Source: Oncomelania hupensis (taxonomy: Eukaryota > Mollusca > Gastropoda > Littorinimorpha > Pomatiopsidae). Taken from it: 64,000 nt of DNA. Positions 1-9,224 of the stretch are shown here, in pieces (position 1 is the stretch's first letter; the number at the start of each line of letters is the position of its first letter). The stretch spans positions 1,152,491 to 1,216,490 of the forward strand of contig CM072520.1 in the NCBI GenBank assembly GCA_036898135.1. Reading direction: 5' to 3'. The notes under the pieces were generated by a model. That model saw only the letters and a list, made by a program, of their open reading frames with translations, searched no databases and was not told the origin of the DNA. The position numbers and the translations under genes were made by a program.

Positions 1-74
1 TATGTAGCCATTCCAAGGGCCAGCCGCCATCTTTTATTTGTCTTTCGTTATGTGAGAGCGGACCATACTAAGCT

Positions 75-290
75 TGTGTATTGTATAGTTCTTGTCTAGC
101 GCGCGCTTCTGCAGCTCAAGAACTGCTCAAGACGCTGGCCAACACGGGATGTAACTCAGGTAGACTGAGGCGCTCACTTGCTAGCCTTAGGCCCATCGTC
201 TGTCGCACAGACAACTGAGCACAATGTTGGGGAACCAGGGATGGGGCAGAAGATACCTAGTGCATGCTGGGTGTATTCATTTAGCGGAAA
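75..290 (-). repeat. Dispersed repeat family A, fragment
   Basis: Contains the string CAGACAACTGAGCACAAT and a following GGGGAACCAGGG-like stretch that recur at 53290-53340 in the same orientation and, reverse-complemented, near 55255-55290. The family's other end carries the GCGC...AAAGCGCTATRTAAA stem-like tail, seen here only as a weak version near 95-120. This is a dispersed retroposon-like repeat with no coding capacity seen. Bases 1-74 show nothing recognisable. Confidence 0.55.
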
Positions 291-338
291 GACAGCGACA
301 CGGTAACGACTCGGCATGTTTCTTTTAACCAATGTTTG

Positions 339-1257
339 CCTTACTGCCGCTGTGGCAAATGGATACTGACTTTAACAGATCACTTACTGCCGCTGTGACA
401 AATGGATACTGATTTTAACAGATATCACTTACTGCCGCTGTGACAAATGGATACTGACTTTAACAGATCACTTACTGCCGCTTTGACAAATGCATACTGA
501 TTTTAACAGATCACTTATTGCCGCTGAGACAAATGGATACTGACTTTAACAGATCAGTTACTGCCGCTGTGGCAAATGGATACTGACTTTAACAGATCAC
601 TTACTGCCGCTTTGACAAATGCATACTGATTTTAACAGATCACTTACTGCCGCTGTGACAAATGGATACTGACTTTAACAGATCAGTTACTGCCGCTGTG
701 ACAAATGGATACTGACTTTAACAGATCAGTTACTGCCGCTGTGACAAATGGATACTGACTTTAACAGATCAATTACTGCCGCTGTGGCACATGGATACTG
801 ACTTTAACAGATCAGTTACTGCCGCTGTGGCTAATGGATACTGACTTTAACAGATCGCTTACTGCCGCTATGACAAATGGATACTGACTTTAACAGATCA
901 GTTACTGCCGCTGTGACAAATGGATACTGACTTTAACAGATCAGTTACTGCAGGTTGTGGCAAATGGATACTGACTCTAACAGATCAGTTACTGCAGGCT
1001 GTGACAAATGGATACTGACTCTAACAGATCCGTTACTGCAGGCTGTGACAAATGGATACTGACTTTAACAGATCCGTTACTGCAGGCTGTGACAAATGGA
1101 TACTGACTTTAACAGATCAGTTATTGCCGCTGTGACAAATGGATACTGACTTTAACAGATCAGTTATTGCCGCTGTGACAAATGGATACTGACTTTAACA
1201 GATCAGTTACTGCCGCTGTGGCTAATGGATACTGACTTTAACAGATCAGTTACTGCA
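339..1257. repeat. 43-bp tandem satellite, ~21 copies
   Basis: Direct reading shows a head-to-tail array with a 43-bp unit of the form TTACTGCCGCTGTGACAAAT followed by GGATACTGACTTTAACAGATC. Copies differ by single substitutions (GCCGC versus GCAGG, GTGACA versus GTGGCA or TTTGACA). Variants are clustered: the TGCAGG type is confined to about 945-1090 and the last copy, which suggests local unequal exchange. There is no coding capacity. Confidence 0.95.
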
Positions 1258-1275
1258 GGTCAGCGATGCGTTTCT

Positions 1276-1465
1276 CCCATAAAGTGGGAAGGTGTTCTGA
1301 TGGCAGTGGACTAGTCGCCGGTTTTTTAGGCCGGAGGTCGCGGGTGCGATTCCCGCAAGGGGCGAACTTGTGGTACGAGACTATTGAGGTCACCGAGGGT
1401 TTTCTCCGGGTACTCCGGTTTTCTCCCTTCAATAATGGTACTGGATGCAGTCAATATAACAATTT
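1276..1465 (+). repeat. tRNA-derived SINE-like element
   Basis: The head resembles a tRNA gene. A box-A-like stretch (GATGGCAGTGGACTAG) is followed by GGTGCGATTCCC, which matches the pol III box B consensus at nearly every position. The folded tRNA is broken, so this is not a functional tRNA gene. Downstream lies a GGGTTTTCTCCGGGTACTCC block, a close relative of which recurs reverse-complemented at 63325-63358. That is the expected SINE layout of tRNA head plus conserved central domain. Confidence 0.7.
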
Positions 1466-1544
1466 AACCAAAAAAAATTCGATGTCCTTTCCGTCTTCTA
1501 ATAGCGACGTTCACATGTTTGAGTGATGAATGTGTGTTTGTTTG

Positions 1545-2029
1545 CACCTAAGCAGTGGAATTCCCTTCCCTCCCATATCCGCAACATACAATCAACACAA
1601 GCATTCAAAAAAGCCCTCAAAACCCACCTCTTCAAACTGCATTATTCAGATTGATTCGTATCCCGCTGCCATTCTCTCCTCTTTGTCTCTGTCTGATCCG
1701 TAAGTGTATACACGGCTGTAGATATTTATACTGTTTTTCTTCCTGGGCCTAACCGGGCATATAAATAGCTGTGAATAGGTTTTTGCTATTCTATTTCTGT
1801 CTTTTTTGTCATTTGTGTACATAGTTGTAAATAGTCTATTTCGGTCTTTTTTTGTAATTTATGTACATAGTTGTAAATAGTCTGTACCTTTACTGTTCCG
1901 TCTTTGGTGTATTGTAGCAAAAGTGATGTTTTATCGAGTGCATGTATTTATATGTAATGACTATGTAAAGCGTGGTGAGTCTGGTCATAGGCTGGAGTAA
2001 GCGCTATATAAAAATCCGTTATTATTATT
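1545..2029 (+). mobile_element. 5'-truncated CR1/L2-like LINE 3' end
   Basis: A reading frame from 1556 to the stop at 1652-1654 begins WNSLPSHIRN and ends in a THLF motif. This is the extreme C terminus typical of CR1/L2-group LINE polyproteins, and matches in pattern the end of the LINE at 61850-61937 (WNSLPRSVR...THLF). The 3' UTR ends in AAGCGCTATATAAA and then an ATT microsatellite, as in that LINE (62060-62096). Everything upstream of the last ~32 codons is missing, so this is a dead copy. The LTR element at 2035 is inserted immediately behind its ATT tail. Confidence 0.75.
1556..1654 (+). pseudogene. LINE polyprotein C-terminal remnant
   Basis: Thirty-two codons with the C-terminal WNSLP...FKKALKTHLF signature of CR1/L2-type LINE reverse transcriptase polyproteins, ending at a natural stop. 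No RT core is present. It is the coding tail of the 5'-truncated LINE copy and can have no function. Confidence 0.7.
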
Positions 2030-2034
2030 GTGTG

Positions 2035-3545
2035 TGTCATGAACTGGCTAGTTTTAACTCTGCCTATCACTACTTAGCCTTGTGTAGTGATTGTAACTTT
2101 AGAAGTTAGACTATTACACAGCAGCAATTAAAGTACACACCGCGAGCCCGACCCACGCTGCGTAGTGAGTCAGCACTTGAGCTTTGAATCTGACCGTTTT
2201 AACCAATCAGAAGCAGGCTAAGCGGGTAGAGCAGTTCTGACTGTGTCAGATCTTAGCGCAGTTTGAATCAGTCGTGTGTGAGAAGAGGAAGAAGTAACAT
2301 CTACTTAGATAGCTAGAGAAATCTCTTCACTCATAGACCAGGAAGCAGGACTTTAGACTCTTAGAATTCTATCAAGCCATCACGGGCCTGAACTTGTCAG
2401 ACAGGTAAGTGAACACCCTTCTGTTTCATCGTGATATATTTATATTATTGTGGAAATTATGTTTGTGGAATTTGCTATGCATAAATGTGAATTGTTAATC
2501 CGAATTTGCGTGACCATGTGGAAAAGCCGAACACGTGGCGAAACACGACCGGTTGCGCCGCCATGCTGCATACCATACGGAACCACTGTTGTTTAACTTA
2601 TATGTATGTTTGCAGACCAGTGGCTGTACCACTGAAGGTTTATATTATTATTAATTCTGTATGTGTATAGTTAGCCACGTTTGATATTTATGTATGTATA
2701 GGAATTTAGAGTGAGATTCCAGTGGACCCCGGAAGTAGCAGAATGTTCGTCGCTTATGTATAGAGATGTGGAGCTATCACTGAGGGCTACTTTGGCTTTC
2801 AGTGAGACGCTCTGCACAAACCGATTATTCAGGGTTGTGCAGAATTTCGTCTCTTATATTACAGACGAGCAGGCGAGCTATCCTGTGCACCCCACTCCAC
2901 AGAAACGACGAGTTGGTTGAGGAGCCTCTACCGCACAAGTCGGAAAGAGCTACCTTGAAAAACACCCTGTCAGACCCCACAGCGTGGCAAGGGAACCCAA
3001 CTACACAACGACAAAGGTGGACCAGAAGCTACCTCACAGAAGGACTTCGCACGCACCATCTAGCAGTTAAGTGTATTCAACGAAGGTGCACTTAAACTGA
3101 TCGAAACAGGACCACAGTAGTCCAACTCTTCAGAAACTGTAAAACGGACCACAGTAGTCCAAATCTACATGAGATATTATAGCAAGTGCCCGATGAAGAT
3201 ATAACAGCTGCCTAGACTATCAGTGATCGAACTATTAGCAGTAACTGAGACTTTTTAAGTTAGATTAGTACTTAGAGAATCTTGTATAGAGTAGAAGAAA
3301 TAAATGTGTGATTTTAACTGTTATCAAGTGGCTGGACTACATATGATTCATAGCCGTGTGAAAGCTAGTGTGACAGTAATCTTTTACCATTTTTCTATCT
3401 ATTTCTGTACCCCAACCTTAACACAGAACGAGCTAAACAAATAAATTTATTAAAGTAATTCATAGGGTGACTTACTAGCAGTTCCCACCGAATAAACGTG
3501 AGGGTCCATAATTCCATTGTGCAGAGCCCATAAACCCACGTGACA
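2035..3545 (+). repeat. 5' LTR of Gmr1-like element
   Basis: Begins TGTCATGAAC and ends CCACGTGACA. It matches 9225-10736 almost base for base (differences seen at about 2510, 2566, 3203 and a C-run near 3536). It is long for a gypsy LTR. Inside are a splice-donor-like CAGGTAAGTG at 2401-2410, a candidate acceptor TTTGCAG near 2615, two copies of GGACCACAGTAGTCC (3109-3123, 3146-3160), each a 4-bp-stem inverted repeat, and an AATAAA near 3298. Promoter and polyadenylation positions cannot be fixed from sequence alone. Confidence 0.95.
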
Positions 3546-3552
3546 CTTTAAT

Positions 3553-3572
3553 TGGCGAGCCTAGCCAGGATC
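3553..3572 (+). promoter_or_regulatory. Candidate primer binding site
   Basis: TGGCGAGCCTAGCCAGGATC starts 7 bases inside the 5' LTR. It is conserved in the three minus-strand copies (near 31370-31388, 36992-37010 and 42616-42634). Starting with TGG, the complement of a tRNA CCA end, in this location fits a primer binding site. I could not match it with confidence to a particular tRNA. Confidence 0.5.
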
Positions 3573-3902
3573 TGTGTATAATAGGAATTGGGTATGATTG
3601 GATCTAAGTACAATAAAATTAGATAACAGCAGTAGTAGAATAACTTAGAATAGTGTAAGGGTATAACACTGATCAGTTTTGGTGCACTATTCTTTAGTTA
3701 AAAACTTTTTTGCTTCAAATATTTTTGTGCCTGTATGTTGCATTGTTCTTTTGCAGGTTTTGCTTAAATAATTGTTGTATGCCATTTGACTCTTGTTGTA
3801 TTCTATTATTGATTGTCTTTGCATTGTTGTTATTGAATTGCAATATTGCTAGTGTTTTGGTATTCCACGTGATTCAGAGGTTGTTCATAGACACTTTTGA
3901 CA

Positions 3903-6900
3903 ATGTCGGACCCAGTGGCCTTGAGATTGCGCTTCAAAGAATTAGGGGAAGCTTTACACTTAGCAGGGGGAGACCTAATTGCGTATATAAATGCAGAGGT
4001 AGAGAAACAGGAGGCTAAGGCTGAGAGAGCAGCAGAGAGAGAGGCAAAGAAGTTAGAAGCAGAGAGAGAGCAAAAGAAATTAGAACTAGAGCAGAAGAAA
4101 TTAGAGGCAGAGAGAGAAACGAGGAAATTAGAGCTAGAAGCAGAACAGAAGAAGGTAGCAGCCGAGAGAGAAGCAGAAATTAGGAGATGGGAGTATGAGA
4201 GGGCAGAAAAAGAAAGAGAGAGGGCAGAAAAAGAAAAAGAAAGACAGCATGAGTTAGAGCTAAGAAGATTGGGATCAGGAGCTTCAAGTTCTTCCTCAAC
4301 CCCTTCCCACTCAGATCAGCTAGAGGTAGCATCCAACCCTGTACAAGGAATGTCATTTCCACTGGGAACATTCAATGAAAGAGAAGAAGGTCTAGATCTC
4401 TATCTGACTAGGTTTGAGCGTCTAGCAACAGAGTACAAACTAGATCCCACTCATTGGTCTTTTAAGCTTAGTCAAGGGCTTAGAGGAAAGGCTTATGACA
4501 TCTACAGTAAGCTACCGACTGACAGAGTGACTGACTATCACAAAGTAAAAGAGGCACTCCTAACGGGATTCGAACTGACAGGAGAATGCTACCGGCAAAA
4601 GTTCCGCACCAATCGGAGAGTGAAAGGAGAGAGCTATGCGCAGTTCGCGGATCGGTTGTCCACCACGCTGGATAAGTGGATTAGCCAGTCAGCCACGGCT
4701 AAGACGTATGATGGACTGACAGAACTGTTAGTATGGGAACAGCTACGGGAAACCATGACCCCCGAGCTGAGAACCTTCTCAGTAGAGCAGGGCGCGGAAA
4801 GACTGGAAGATCTGGTCAAGGTCGCAGATAGGTACGTGGCCGCACACGGAGAAGCCAAGAGCTTCAGGCGAGACCTAAAGCCTAACGGGAAAGAGGCACA
4901 GAAACGAAGCCCTAACCGAGAAGAGCGCACCGCGAATAAGCCGAATAACCCCAGACCTGGGCAAAATAAAGGACCCAACACGGAATTCGGGAAAAGAGGT
5001 CCCGCAGAACAGAGACGGTATTGTTCGTTCTGCAACAGAAACAATCACTCCACCGCAGAATGTTTCAAGTTGGCCGCACAACGTAGGGAAGAGCGCGAAA
5101 GCCGGCCAGCGCACAGAGTTCTGACTCAAAGCAGCGGTAACAAGCCACACACGATCGGAGATCACCCATCGGTGACAGACACGGTCAAGGTCAACGGAAA
5201 AGAAGCGAACTGTCTGTATGACACAGGTCTATCATACGACGCGATAGTTAGCGAATCTCTTGTATCGCGCGCGGACTTGACGGACAAGACAGTCGACTTA
5301 CAAGGAGCAGACTTGACGAAACCGACGACTACTTGCCCAATAGCATGGATAGAAGTAGAGAGTAGGTACGTCACAGGACGAATCCAAGCAGCTGTTTTAC
5401 AGAAACCCCTGTATGATCTAGTGCTAGGTTGTAGGTATGTGTTCTTAGGCACGCCCCCTAAAACTGTAGAGATAGCTGCAGTGCAAACCAGGGCCCAAGC
5501 TAAAACCCAACCACCCCAGCCCGAGTTCGCTCCGAATCCAGGACTCGAAGAGTTCAAAACAGCACAGAAAGAAGACACCTCGATAGCGAAGTGCTTCCAG
5601 AAGCTACCCAAGGCGCACACACCCCCGCACAAGGGAGACTTCTACATGGAAGAGGGAGTTCTACATCGACAAGGAGATGGAGATCACACCCAACTAGTAC
5701 TACCAGCCACCCTTCGAGCCCAAGTACTAGAATTAGGCCACAGCATGCCACTCAGCGGACACATGGGAATTGGAGCCACAGTGCAGAGAATCAGCGCACA
5801 CTACTATTGGCCAGGAATCACGGAGGATGTCAAGCGCTACGTGAAATCTTGCCACCAATGTCAACGATATTCCCCGCGACATCACACCGTACCAGTTACC
5901 TTAGGACCATCAGTAGTAGTCGGCGTGCCATTCCAGCAAGTCTCAGTAGACATAGTAGGACCACTGCCCATGACCAAGAAAAGGAACAGATTTCTACTCA
6001 CACTCGTCGACGCATGTACGATGTGGTGCGAAGCAGTCCCGTTGCCAGCGATCGACACCAAGAGGATTGCAGATGCACTCATCGCCATCTTTACCAGAGT
6101 CGGATTCCCGGACAGCATTAGAACGGACAACGGATCTCAGTTCACCGGCCGCCTGATGCAAGACGTGTTCGAGTTGATACAAGTTCATCACATTCGCACA
6201 CCACCATACCACCCAGCCAGCAACGGACAAGTAGAAAGACTGAATGGAACCCTTCTCACCATCCTCAGGAAAGTCGCCGACGACAATCCAGAAGCGTGGG
6301 ACACCTACGTGAATGCGGCACTGTTCGCATACCGAGAAACGCCCCATGCAGCCACAGGCTACACCCCGTCAACTTTGCTTTTCGGCAGACCTCTTGCAGG
6401 ACCGCTAGAAGCCCTACGCAGAAGTTGGACGGAAGCCAAGATAGACGACACACCCAGAGGTGCCACCAAGTACGTCGCAGACCTGCAGGAAACCCTCAAA
6501 GCAACGTGGAAGAAAGCTGGTGAAGCACTGAAGAAGGCAAGAGCCCGTCAGGCGAAGTACTACAACCGCCACGCGAAGGACAGAGAACTGCAAGTCGGCG
6601 ATCAAGTGCTACTCTTACTTCCAAGTGGAACCAACAAGCTGGACATCGCTTGGAGAGGACCGTATCGGGTGACTGCCAAGAAATCCAAGACAGTCTACCA
6701 AGTAGAGGTGAACGGGAGAGCCCGATACCACCACATCAATCTCCTCAAGAAATACACGGACCGACCAGCGACCCCCAGCACTCACAACTTGTTAGCCATC
6801 GCCATCGCGGAAGAAGGAGAAAGCATGGAGACCAATGCAGTAGAGTATCCCCTGCACTCCAAAGAAACCTACAAAGACGTGATACTCAACGGAGACCTAG

Positions 6901-8474
6901 CCGCTAAACAGCAACAGCAAGTACTACAGGTCATTCGACAACATCAGACTGTGCTCACAGACCGACCAGGGAGGACAGACCTCGTCGAAGTAACCTTAAC
7001 GGTGACCGACCCAACCCCCGTCCGCCAGAAGCTCTACCCGATGCCACTGTCTCAGCAGCGAGCCATCAAGGAAGAGATAGACACTTTACTGGCAGCCGGA
7101 ATCATCTCAGAGTCTACTTCACCCTACAGCGCAGGCACGGTATTGTTGCGAAAACCCAACGGAGAGCATCGACTGTGCATCGACTTCAGACTCCTGAATG
7201 CGGTAACGCAGTTCCAGCCAGAGCCACTCCCGGACCAGACAGACCTATTTGCCAAGCTACAGCGAGCGAAGTACTTCTCACGCATCGACCTCAGCAAAGG
7301 ATACTACCAGATACCAGTGCAACCGCAAGTCCGAAAGTACCTAGCGTTTAGCACTATGGAAGGACACTTCGAATTCAACGTGCTTCCATTCGGACTCCAC
7401 AACGCACCCAGCATCTTCAGCGCCATGATGCGAAAACTCCTGGCACCCCTGAGCAGCGAGCACCTACATTCGTTTATGGACGACATCCTCATCGCAACAC
7501 CTACGTGGGAGCAACATGTCACGCTCCTACAACAACTACTCGCCCGCCTCAGAGACATGGGATTGACGGCAAGACCCACCAAATGTCAGATTGGATTCAC
7601 AGAACTAGAATTTCTGGGACACACTATAAGTCAAGGAAGCCTGCGACCGGTAGAAAAGACCGTGAAACGCCTACTCGACGCTCCTAGGCCCAAGACCAAA
7701 AAGGAAGTACAGTCGTTTCTAGGACTCTGCGGCTTCTACCAGAAATTCATCCCCAACTACAACAGCATCGCCGTACCACTGACAAATGGAACCCGGAAAA
7801 TCGCCCCGGACAAAGTCGTATGGACAGCGGAATGCGAGACAGCATTCCAAACACTCAAGGACAGAATGACATCGGCGCCAGTACTCCACCTACCCGATTT
7901 GACTCAGCCATTCGTTCTTCGCACCGACGCAAGCGACTTAGGCCTCGGAGCAGTACTGCTACAGCGCGACCCCAAGAATGCAGAGACGCTATTCCCTGTC
8001 GCCTACGCCAGCAGAAAATTGAGACCCGCCGAGACCCACTACGCCACGTCGGAGAAAGAATGCCTTGGACTAGTCTGGGCCATACAGAAGTTTCAACTCT
8101 ACCTGTATGGGACCCACTTCACAGTTCAGGTGGACCACCAACCACTATCGTTCCTGGCAGCCTCCAAGTCTTTGAACTCTCGCCTGATGCGATGGGCACT
8201 CACCCTTCAGGCGTACTCATTCCAAATCGAGTACATCCCCGGCAAAGAAAACCACGGAGCCGACTACCTCAGTCGCCATCTCGTGGAGAACACAGCAGCT
8301 GTCGCCCAATGTACTAATCCCCTTCTAAAAGACAACAGATTTTCCCTATTGCCACGGTATTTTAGGAATCACCCAAATGTCTTCAAATTAAACCAGCTAA
8401 TGAATTCGAAATCAAAAAGCACACTGAAAAATTTAAGTCGTTTTATTGGAATAATACTTTCACTTTTTAAGTAG
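3903..8474 (+). CDS. Gag-protease-integrase-RT-RNase H polyprotein (Gmr1 order)
   Basis: One uninterrupted frame of 1523 codons from ATG 3903. Residues ~25-125 are a charged KKLEAE-type coiled coil. A retrotransposon Gag region follows (~150-265). A CCHC knuckle (C-X2-C-X4-H-X4-C) starts at Cys374. The protease has D-T-G at 440-442. Integrase has an HHCC zinc finger (~613-655), catalytic Asp683, Asp742 and Glu778 (D-X58-D-X35-E), and a WRGPYRV GPY-type C-terminal motif near 917. RT follows, with FMDD at 1191-1194 in place of the commoner YxDD. RNase H has its first Asp in the TDAS motif at 1342. Integrase lies before RT. From about residue 1470 the frame runs into an inserted LINE fragment, so the last ~55 residues are foreign. 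The protein would make particles, process itself, copy RNA to DNA and integrate it. No frameshift separates gag and pol. All catalytic motifs are present, so activity is possible, though the LINE insertion has replaced the native C terminus. Confidence 0.93.
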   Translation: MSDPVALRLRFKELGEALHLAGGDLIAYINAEVEKQEAKAERAAEREAKKLEAEREQKKLELEQKKLEAERETRKLELEAEQKKVAAEREAEIRRWEYERAEKERERAEKEKERQHELELRRLGSGASSSSSTPSHSDQLEVASNPVQGMSFPLGTFNEREEGLDLYLTRFERLATEYKLDPTHWSFKLSQGLRGKAYDIYSKLPTDRVTDYHKVKEALLTGFELTGECYRQKFRTNRRVKGESYAQFADRLSTTLDKWISQSATAKTYDGLTELLVWEQLRETMTPELRTFSVEQGAERLEDLVKVADRYVAAHGEAKSFRRDLKPNGKEAQKRSPNREERTANKPNNPRPGQNKGPNTEFGKRGPAEQRRYCSFCNRNNHSTAECFKLAAQRREERESRPAHRVLTQSSGNKPHTIGDHPSVTDTVKVNGKEANCLYDTGLSYDAIVSESLVSRADLTDKTVDLQGADLTKPTTTCPIAWIEVESRYVTGRIQAAVLQKPLYDLVLGCRYVFLGTPPKTVEIAAVQTRAQAKTQPPQPEFAPNPGLEEFKTAQKEDTSIAKCFQKLPKAHTPPHKGDFYMEEGVLHRQGDGDHTQLVLPATLRAQVLELGHSMPLSGHMGIGATVQRISAHYYWPGITEDVKRYVKSCHQCQRYSPRHHTVPVTLGPSVVVGVPFQQVSVDIVGPLPMTKKRNRFLLTLVDACTMWCEAVPLPAIDTKRIADALIAIFTRVGFPDSIRTDNGSQFTGRLMQDVFELIQVHHIRTPPYHPASNGQVERLNGTLLTILRKVADDNPEAWDTYVNAALFAYRETPHAATGYTPSTLLFGRPLAGPLEALRRSWTEAKIDDTPRGATKYVADLQETLKATWKKAGEALKKARARQAKYYNRHAKDRELQVGDQVLLLLPSGTNKLDIAWRGPYRVTAKKSKTVYQVEVNGRARYHHINLLKKYTDRPATPSTHNLLAIAIAEEGESMETNAVEYPLHSKETYKDVILNGDLAAKQQQQVLQVIRQHQTVLTDRPGRTDLVEVTLTVTDPTPVRQKLYPMPLSQQRAIKEEIDTLLAAGIISESTSPYSAGTVLLRKPNGEHRLCIDFRLLNAVTQFQPEPLPDQTDLFAKLQRAKYFSRIDLSKGYYQIPVQPQVRKYLAFSTMEGHFEFNVLPFGLHNAPSIFSAMMRKLLAPLSSEHLHSFMDDILIATPTWEQHVTLLQQLLARLRDMGLTARPTKCQIGFTELEFLGHTISQGSLRPVEKTVKRLLDAPRPKTKKEVQSFLGLCGFYQKFIPNYNSIAVPLTNGTRKIAPDKVVWTAECETAFQTLKDRMTSAPVLHLPDLTQPFVLRTDASDLGLGAVLLQRDPKNAETLFPVAYASRKLRPAETHYATSEKECLGLVWAIQKFQLYLYGTHFTVQVDHQPLSFLAASKSLNSRLMRWALTLQAYSFQIEYIPGKENHGADYLSRHLVENTAAVAQCTNPLLKDNRFSLLPRYFRNHPNVFKLNQLMNSKSKSTLKNLSRFIGIILSLFK

Positions 8475-9004
8475 TACAGCATTGGTTATTTATTTATTTA
8501 TTTATTTATTTTTTAGTTATTTATTTATTCATAAATTATTATTATTATTTTTTTCCCCTCTAATATTTGAGAACTGTTTGGTGGTCATGCATGTGTGCTT
8601 CACTGTTCTGGCATTCTTTCCCTTGTTATTTGACTTCCCTGATGACTGTTGCTTTTGTTTTATCTTGTATCTTTATGCGATTGTTCTTCTGAGTGCCTAT
8701 CAATTTATTATTATTATTTTTTATAATATATTTTATTTGACTATTTTTCTTTTTTAAGAGGTGTCACAAATGTTTGAACACCGTTGTTGCTTTTTCATTT
8801 AGTGTATATGTTATTGTTTGTAGTTAGAGGTCATGTAATATAGTGCCGTTCTTGTATTCACTATGTATGTATTGTGTATCCCTATCCCCCCATCTTTCCC
8901 CCTTGTCTGGCTATACGGCCCCCCTGGGCTAGGAGCCTAACTTTATATTTGCTGCTGATCATTTGTTGTTTAATAAAAGGACAAAGTTCCAAAAAAAAAA
9001 AGTT
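8309..9004 (+). mobile_element. 5'-truncated LINE inserted in the LTR element
   Basis: Minus-strand family members run straight from the RNase H end into a CCCACCCATCACAACTAAGG-like sequence. Here that continuity is broken between about 8308 and 9005. The insert begins in coding sequence (LLPRYFRNHPNVFKLNQLM...), of the type seen at the C terminus of some animal LINE polyproteins and again at 52380-52550. It then has an AT-rich 3' UTR, an AATAAA at ~8972 and an A11 tail ending at about 9001. A short CCCA repeat at both edges may be the target duplication. Poly(A), 5' truncation and orientation show LINE-type retroposition. Confidence 0.8.
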
Positions 9005-9224
9005 CCCACCCAACACAACTAAGGGCCACAGCACCAGAATTCGTCCCCGTCCAGTAATACCCTGTCACTAGTGTCCATAGCTACCTGGCACAGCATTGCA
9101 GCTCAGGTAGAGCAACTTCCTTAGTTTGTAAATAGGACCCTAGGATAGTGCAGTGTTAAACTAGGCTCGGTAGTAGAAAAAGGTCGAATCCAGTAGTCAT
9201 CGCCTTTTTTCAGTTGAGGGAGCC

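Noticed and set aside
339..1257. CRISPR-like array
   Set aside because: Units are contiguous 43-bp repeats with no unique spacers, in a eukaryotic genome.
1285..1355. Possible tRNA gene
   Set aside because: Box B is good, but the acceptor and anticodon arms do not pair and a SINE-type central domain follows.
2711..2920. 69-codon frame in the LTR (also in the other LTR copies)
   Set aside because: LTR1-3 contain a 20-bp insertion in it that shifts the frame, and no protein family was recognised. Its recurrence follows from LTR copying.
5162..5632. 156-codon antisense frame within the polyprotein (also in the array units)
   Set aside because: Shadow of the gag-pro coding strand; conserved only because the sense protein is.
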